From contig CALUPU010000004.1 in assembly GCA_944322725.1 (NCBI GenBank), positions 103,050-167,049 on the forward strand: DNA of 64,000 nt. The letters run 5' to 3'. Source of the DNA: Candidatus Gastranaerophilales bacterium. Lineage in GTDB: Bacteria; Cyanobacteriota; Vampirovibrionia; Gastranaerophilales; Gastranaerophilaceae. The notes below the pieces were generated by a model. The model did not search any database. It was not told where the DNA came from and saw only the letters and a program-made list of their open reading frames with translations. The translations under genes were made by a program, and so were the position numbers. Of this stretch, positions 60,303-64,000 are shown piece after piece (positions within the stretch are counted from its first letter, which is position 1; each line of letters begins with the position of its first letter).

Positions 60303-61400
60303 TTGCTAAGAGCAGGGATTGTAGGGCTTCCAAACGTAGGAAAATCAACTTTATTTAACGCATTGACATCAACGGCAAATGCGCAGAGCGCAAATTATCC
60401 GTTTTGTACTATTGAGCCGAACGTAGGTGTTGTCACAGTGCCTGACGAAAGACTTTATGTACTCCAAAAGCTGGTAAAAACAGATAAAGTCGTGCCTACT
60501 GCCATTGAGTTTGTGGACATTGCCGGTCTTGTAAAAGGTGCCAGTAAAGGTGAGGGGTTGGGCAATCAGTTTCTTGCTAACATCAGAGAAACAGACGCTA
60601 TTATTGAGGTTGTAAGATGTTTTGATGACCCCAATACAATCCACGTTACAGGCAAAGTTGACCCGATTGATGATATCGAAACAATTAATACAGAACTTGC
60701 TTTAGCTGATATGGCTAGTCTTGAAAAACGTCAGCAGCGCCTTTCAAAGGTAGCAAAAACAGGTGATAAAGATGCTGTTGCAGAACTTGCAATTGTAGAA
60801 AAGCTTCTGAAGCTGCTTGAGGACGGAAAGTTTATTAATGTAAAAGACCATTTTAACGAAGATGAACTGCCTTATATCAAGCTTATGCATCTTATGACAA
60901 CAAAACCTGTTATTTATGCTGCAAACGTATCTGAAACAGACCTTGCAACGGGTAATGCCTATGTAGAAAAGGTTAAAGAATACGCAAAAACACACAATGC
61001 CGATGTTGTTGTGATTTCTGCGAAAATAGAGGCAGAACTCTCTGAACTCGGAGACGAAGAAAAAAAAGATTATTTAGCAGAGTTGGGTGTTGAAAATTCA
61101 GGCATAGAAAGAATGATTAAATCCGTGTATCATCTGCTTGACCTTAGAACTTATATTACAGCAGGTGAAATAGAAGTGCGTGCGTGGACTATTCCAGCCG
61201 GAGCAAAAGCACCGCAGGCAGCAGGGGTAATTCATACTGACTTTGAAAAAGGTTTTATCCGTGCTGAAGTTACCAGCTATGATGATTTTGTAAAATGCGG
61301 TTCTTATACGGCAGCAAAAGAAAAAGGCTTAACCCGTCTTGAGGGTAAAGATTACGTTGTACAAGACGGTGATATTGTTCATTTCAGATTTGCTGTTTAA
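60303..61400 (+). CDS. ychF: YchF family ribosome-associated P-loop NTPase
   Basis: Universal Obg-like ATPase that binds ribosomes and modulates the stress response. 365 residues. G1 is GIVGLPNVGKSTLFNAL, followed by NYPFCTIEPNVGVV (switch I), DIAGLVKGASKGEGLGNQFL (G3), and the C-terminal TGS domain (GVIHTDFEKGFIRAEV). The NxxE replacement of NKxD explains ATP preference in the family. The start is TTG, five bases past AGAGGACA. The ATG-less start may keep expression low. It converges with malQ, with a four-base overlap. Confidence 0.96.
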   Translation: MLRAGIVGLPNVGKSTLFNALTSTANAQSANYPFCTIEPNVGVVTVPDERLYVLQKLVKTDKVVPTAIEFVDIAGLVKGASKGEGLGNQFLANIRETDAIIEVVRCFDDPNTIHVTGKVDPIDDIETINTELALADMASLEKRQQRLSKVAKTGDKDAVAELAIVEKLLKLLEDGKFINVKDHFNEDELPYIKLMHLMTTKPVIYAANVSETDLATGNAYVEKVKEYAKTHNADVVVISAKIEAELSELGDEEKKDYLAELGVENSGIERMIKSVYHLLDLRTYITAGEIEVRAWTIPAGAKAPQAAGVIHTDFEKGFIRAEVTSYDDFVKCGSYTAAKEKGLTRLEGKDYVVQDGDIVHFRFAV

Positions 61401-63550
61401 GCTTCTTTTTGTTTCAAAATTTCTTCATCACAGTATTTTAAGTCATCAAGAAGCTGCTTGTGGTCATCAAGCTTGCCGCCTTCTGTGATAATCTTTGCTG
61501 TTACTGCTCTGAACAGACTTTCAGGCATGTTTATCGGGATATTAAAAACTCCTTTGTCGCCCGGCTGCCAGGTAAGTTTTTCGTAGTAATCTTTTTGATA
61601 ATCTTTTTTTAGACGCAATTTCCAGTTGTTCTTATTTTGTGTTCCGCCGGCATTATAAGTCTTATCCAGACCGAAAAAATCCATAAATGTAAATTGGATT
61701 TTTTTGCCGAAACGAAGCAGTTCTTCATATTTTGATTGGACTCTTAGGCGCCTGTCCCAGTTCATATCTTCAATTAGTTTTTGTCTTTCTTCATTTGAGA
61801 TTTCAGGATATAAGTTTCCCAAAAGGTAGTACGGATTCATTATATCTCTATGTCCGGATTTCTGTCTGTAAAAATCATCCGTACAGATTTGTGAAAACGG
61901 TCCGTGGTCATGCGAACCTATCATCATCCAGTCTTTTTCCGGTCTGTATTGTAGCTGATACTGGTATGAAGAACTTATGTCAGGCAAAGGTCTATCCTGC
62001 TTTTTATAAATTTCATCAAATTTATCGGTATTACACCCGAGACTTTCCCAGACAATATTTTCTACAGGTATGTTTTTTTCTTTAAATAACGGTAATAGTA
62101 TGTAGTCAAGAATTTTTGCATAATCGCCATCAGGGTCAACATCAGGCATATTTGCTATTTCTTTGTTTATTTCCTGTGTAGTATACCAATCCCAGCCTTT
62201 TTGGTTTGCATCGTAGGCATTTTTCTTGCCCATAATGCTTATATTGGCACCGTGTGCATTTTTGTAGATTATGTGCTCGGGTGTATCCGGTCTTTCATGT
62301 TCATATCTGCCGTGCCGTACTTCTACGTTGTTAACATTGTATATCCACGGGTCAATCAGTCCGATAGCGTGGTCTATTCTTATGTTTTGATAAGTATCAA
62401 GAAGTTTTTCAAACTTATTTTTTAAAAGTTTTCCTGCAATACCAAGTCCCGTTATATTCCCTTGTTCGTCTCTGATAAATAGTTTCTTAGGGTCTAATAC
62501 GGGAATATCCCATGTTTGATTCTCTCCCCATATAGTTCCGTTGCCTATGTTTCTGCCTTCACCTCCGTACGGGGTGCCTACTCTGTAGTCTTTTAAGAAG
62601 GCATCTTGATTTGACCAGTAATCAGCAAGAGAGAACCCGATAATTGCATCAGAGATATAGTTTAATTTATCAGGATTTTCTTTGATAAATTCTCTTTCCT
62701 GCTTATCCAGAATAAACTGTTTGAATTTATATATATCCAGTTCTTTTCCGTGTTTTTCATTAATATTTTTTATATAATCAAGTGCATCTTCATGATATGG
62801 GGAGTTTTTATCATTTTTATAGACAATAAGGTTTTTGCTCATATCAGGCCATTCAAAGAAATCGTCATCCATTGAGAATTTCTTTTTAAAATGTTCAAAT
62901 AATGCATCATTATCAAGCCAATCTGATTCGTTTTCTTTAAATATTTCGAATTCTTCGTATAGTTTAACTGCATCCTTATCTTTTAAATTAACTTTTTCTG
63001 TAAAATTTTTGTATGCAACAGAAAAAAGTTTGTCATATACATAAAATGCTCTGTTAAAATGTGTTTGGTCAGAAAATTTTTCGTAAAGACGATTGGTATC
63101 GATGCTGTCAATAACTGACTTTATATCCTCATTTGAAAGTATTTTGGCATATGCAGGTGTTGTAAGCTTTTCCATATCCGTGTAAAGATAATTTTTTGAA
63201 TTTACACCGGAATTATAAGGCGAAAGTCTGGTCAATCCCGGAGGCCCCAGTTGTATTGAGTCAAATCCGTGGAGTTTTAAAAATTTATTTGTTTCCACTG
63301 CTTTGGCATCTATATGAGAGCCGATAAACAGGTCGTTGTTTTTTATCGGAAAGCTTGACTGATGCAAAATTAAAGCCAAATCTGTTATGCCTAAGAAATG
63401 TTTAGCTTCTTTAATAGTATCAGAGTAATACTCTTCTTCCGTGCGTCCGTCAGGCATGGTTATTTCAGGGCTCGGTGCTCTTTTAAATGTTAAAGAGTTT
63501 TTATTATATATTTGATTATAAACGATGTTTTTATATGCAGTAATTTTCAT
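61397..63550 (-). CDS. malQ: 4-alpha-glucanotransferase (GH77) with lineage N-terminal module
   Basis: Transfers maltosyl segments between alpha-1,4-glucans in glycogen or maltodextrin metabolism. 717 residues, longer than the 500-690 typical of MalQ. The N-terminal 25 residues (MKITAYKNIVYNQIYNKNSL, then TFKRAP) carry the FKG-type module. GH77 features: LHGFDSIQLGPPGLTRLSPY near residue 95, the nucleophile Asp in RIDHAIGLIDPW, a probable acid/base in IVWESLGCNTDKF, and MIGSHDHGPF in place of the usual TGTHD. The substitutions in the last two motifs make this a divergent branch. It is minus strand with no obvious operon mates. Confidence 0.82.
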   Translation of the reverse strand: MKITAYKNIVYNQIYNKNSLTFKRAPSPEITMPDGRTEEEYYSDTIKEAKHFLGITDLALILHQSSFPIKNNDLFIGSHIDAKAVETNKFLKLHGFDSIQLGPPGLTRLSPYNSGVNSKNYLYTDMEKLTTPAYAKILSNEDIKSVIDSIDTNRLYEKFSDQTHFNRAFYVYDKLFSVAYKNFTEKVNLKDKDAVKLYEEFEIFKENESDWLDNDALFEHFKKKFSMDDDFFEWPDMSKNLIVYKNDKNSPYHEDALDYIKNINEKHGKELDIYKFKQFILDKQEREFIKENPDKLNYISDAIIGFSLADYWSNQDAFLKDYRVGTPYGGEGRNIGNGTIWGENQTWDIPVLDPKKLFIRDEQGNITGLGIAGKLLKNKFEKLLDTYQNIRIDHAIGLIDPWIYNVNNVEVRHGRYEHERPDTPEHIIYKNAHGANISIMGKKNAYDANQKGWDWYTTQEINKEIANMPDVDPDGDYAKILDYILLPLFKEKNIPVENIVWESLGCNTDKFDEIYKKQDRPLPDISSSYQYQLQYRPEKDWMMIGSHDHGPFSQICTDDFYRQKSGHRDIMNPYYLLGNLYPEISNEERQKLIEDMNWDRRLRVQSKYEELLRFGKKIQFTFMDFFGLDKTYNAGGTQNKNNWKLRLKKDYQKDYYEKLTWQPGDKGVFNIPINMPESLFRAVTAKIITEGGKLDDHKQLLDDLKYCDEEILKQKEA

Positions 63551-63702
63551 AAATTTAATACCAGACTATAATTAATGTACCATCAATATAGCATTGCGGC
63601 TGTTTTTTTACATAAATTTTACAGAATTTTTAATAAAATTAAAAATAATACTGGAATTTTTATATTGTTCTGGTAAAATTTCTATATAACAAGTAAATTT
63701 AA

Positions 63703-63771
63703 GCTGTTGTGATGAACTGACCGTAGCGAAGCGGAGAAAACTCCAATTAAAAACTACCAATTTCATCACAA
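63703..63771. repeat. partial forward and inverted copies of the tRNA-Leu 5' end
   Basis: GTTGTGATGAA at 63705-63715 copies tRNA bases 63801-63811 in the same orientation. CTACCAATTTCATCACAA at 63754-63771 is the exact reverse complement of tRNA bases 63802-63819 (18 bp). Both lie in the 247-bp gap before the tRNA. No gene is supported in that gap. Confidence 0.75.
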
Positions 63772-63797
63772 ATGAATTAAAAATTGAATACAAACAT

Positions 63798-63884
63798 GCC
63801 GTTGTGATGAAATTGGTAGACGTGCTAGACTCAAAATCTTGTGTGGGCAACCACGTGCCGGTTCGACTCCGGCCAACGGCACCA
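63798..63884 (+). tRNA. tRNA-Leu (CAA)
   Basis: Class II tRNA of 87 bases. Acceptor stem GCCGTTG with CAACGGC, D-arm with GAAATTGGTAGAC, anticodon loop CTCAAAA giving CAA, a long variable arm (TGTGGGCAACCACG) and T-arm GCCGGTTCGACTCCGGC. CCA is encoded. The anticodon stem has one T-T mismatch. Partial copies of both ends of this gene lie on either side. Confidence 0.94.
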
Positions 63885-63886
63885 TT

Positions 63887-63915
63887 TAAAAGACTTCGTA
63901 AGAGGTCTTTTTTTT
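63887..63915 (+). terminator. terminator of tRNA-Leu
   Basis: A nine-pair stem (AAAGACTTC with GAGGTCTTT, one G-T pair) closes a GTAA loop and is followed by eight or nine T, directly after the encoded CCA. Confidence 0.82.
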
Positions 63916-63917
63916 GT

Positions 63918-64000
63918 CCGGAGTCGAACCTGTTTCCGTTTCTACCTCTCGTAAAACCTGACATTTAGTCAGCTTTTACTCGGCAGAGTGGCCAACGGCA
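63918..64000. repeat. partial copies of the tRNA-Leu 3' end at the window edge
   Basis: CCGGAGTCGAACC (63918-63930) is the reverse complement of the T-arm (63860-63872). GGCCAACGGCA (63990-64000) is a direct copy of tRNA bases 63871-63881, cut by the window end. They could be the start of an integrated element or of another tRNA-like fragment. Confidence 0.6.

Noticed and set aside
63608..63964. 118-residue minus-strand frame
   Set aside because: It is the antisense translation of tRNA-Leu and its flanks (the familiar SRTGTWLPTQDFESS-type string) with no ribosome site.

Overview
The window looks like a chromosome segment from a low-GC, diderm, non-photosynthetic relative of cyanobacteria of the Gastranaerophilales/Melainabacteria type. 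This is an inference from three things: a lipid A synthesis block (lpxD-lpxC-fabZ-lpxA), AT-rich codon use, and a recurring N-terminal module in otherwise unrelated proteins (a short Asn/Gln/Ser/Thr-rich leader ending in Phe-Lys-Gly or a variant), which I associate from memory with that group. No rRNA gene is present to settle it.

Bases 1-5,860 are the right part of an integrated mobile element. It carries a type II restriction-modification pair (C5 methyltransferase, cut by the window edge, and a probable endonuclease), a small serine recombinase, small phage-type genes read from two back-to-back consensus promoters, and a large serine recombinase whose frame runs into a tRNA-His gene. A 32-bp repeat of the 5' half of that tRNA lies just beyond, next to the only good tRNA promoter, and probably marks the attachment site.

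Bases 6,000-23,700 hold lineage-specific and housekeeping genes. There is a three-gene operon of one AAA ATPase and two relatives that have lost the ATP site. It is followed by a YtxH/DUF948/YtxH stress-type envelope cluster, a flavoprotein, gdhA, and a 1,159-residue zinc-ribbon/cyclase-like/ATPase-like/TPR protein. An orphan DNA methyltransferase comes next, then a minus-strand run with lipM-like, nnrD, trmL, a membrane zincin, a CDP-alcohol phosphatidyltransferase and a Gfo/Idh/MocA dehydrogenase.

Bases 23,700-44,000 are rich in signalling. They contain an aminotransferase with its Lrp-type regulator and a five-gene operon of hybrid kinase, NarL-type regulator, secreted protein and two ABC sugar-type permeases without an ATPase. 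They also hold a GGDEF/HD-GYP c-di-GMP enzyme, the murI-amidase cell wall pair, the lipid A block, and a KdpDE-like pair next to a decayed KtrB/TrkH potassium transporter gene. An unannotated stretch around 23,790-23,945 may encode a small RNA, because it ends in a good terminator facing the opposite way to both neighbours.

Bases 43,300-64,000 are mostly housekeeping: M29 aminopeptidase, bioA, rph, metG, prfB with its programmed +1 frameshift, rsmA-ispE, deoB, ychF and malQ. Small lineage-specific genes are interspersed, including a beta-helix/AAA+ fusion and a radical SAM protein. The window ends at a tRNA-Leu gene surrounded by several partial copies of its own ends.

The strongest unusual signals are the shared N-terminal module, the pseudo-ATPase pair beside an intact AAA partner, the serine-recombinase/tRNA-His junction, the tRNA-Leu fragments, the possible small RNA and the potassium transporter remnant.
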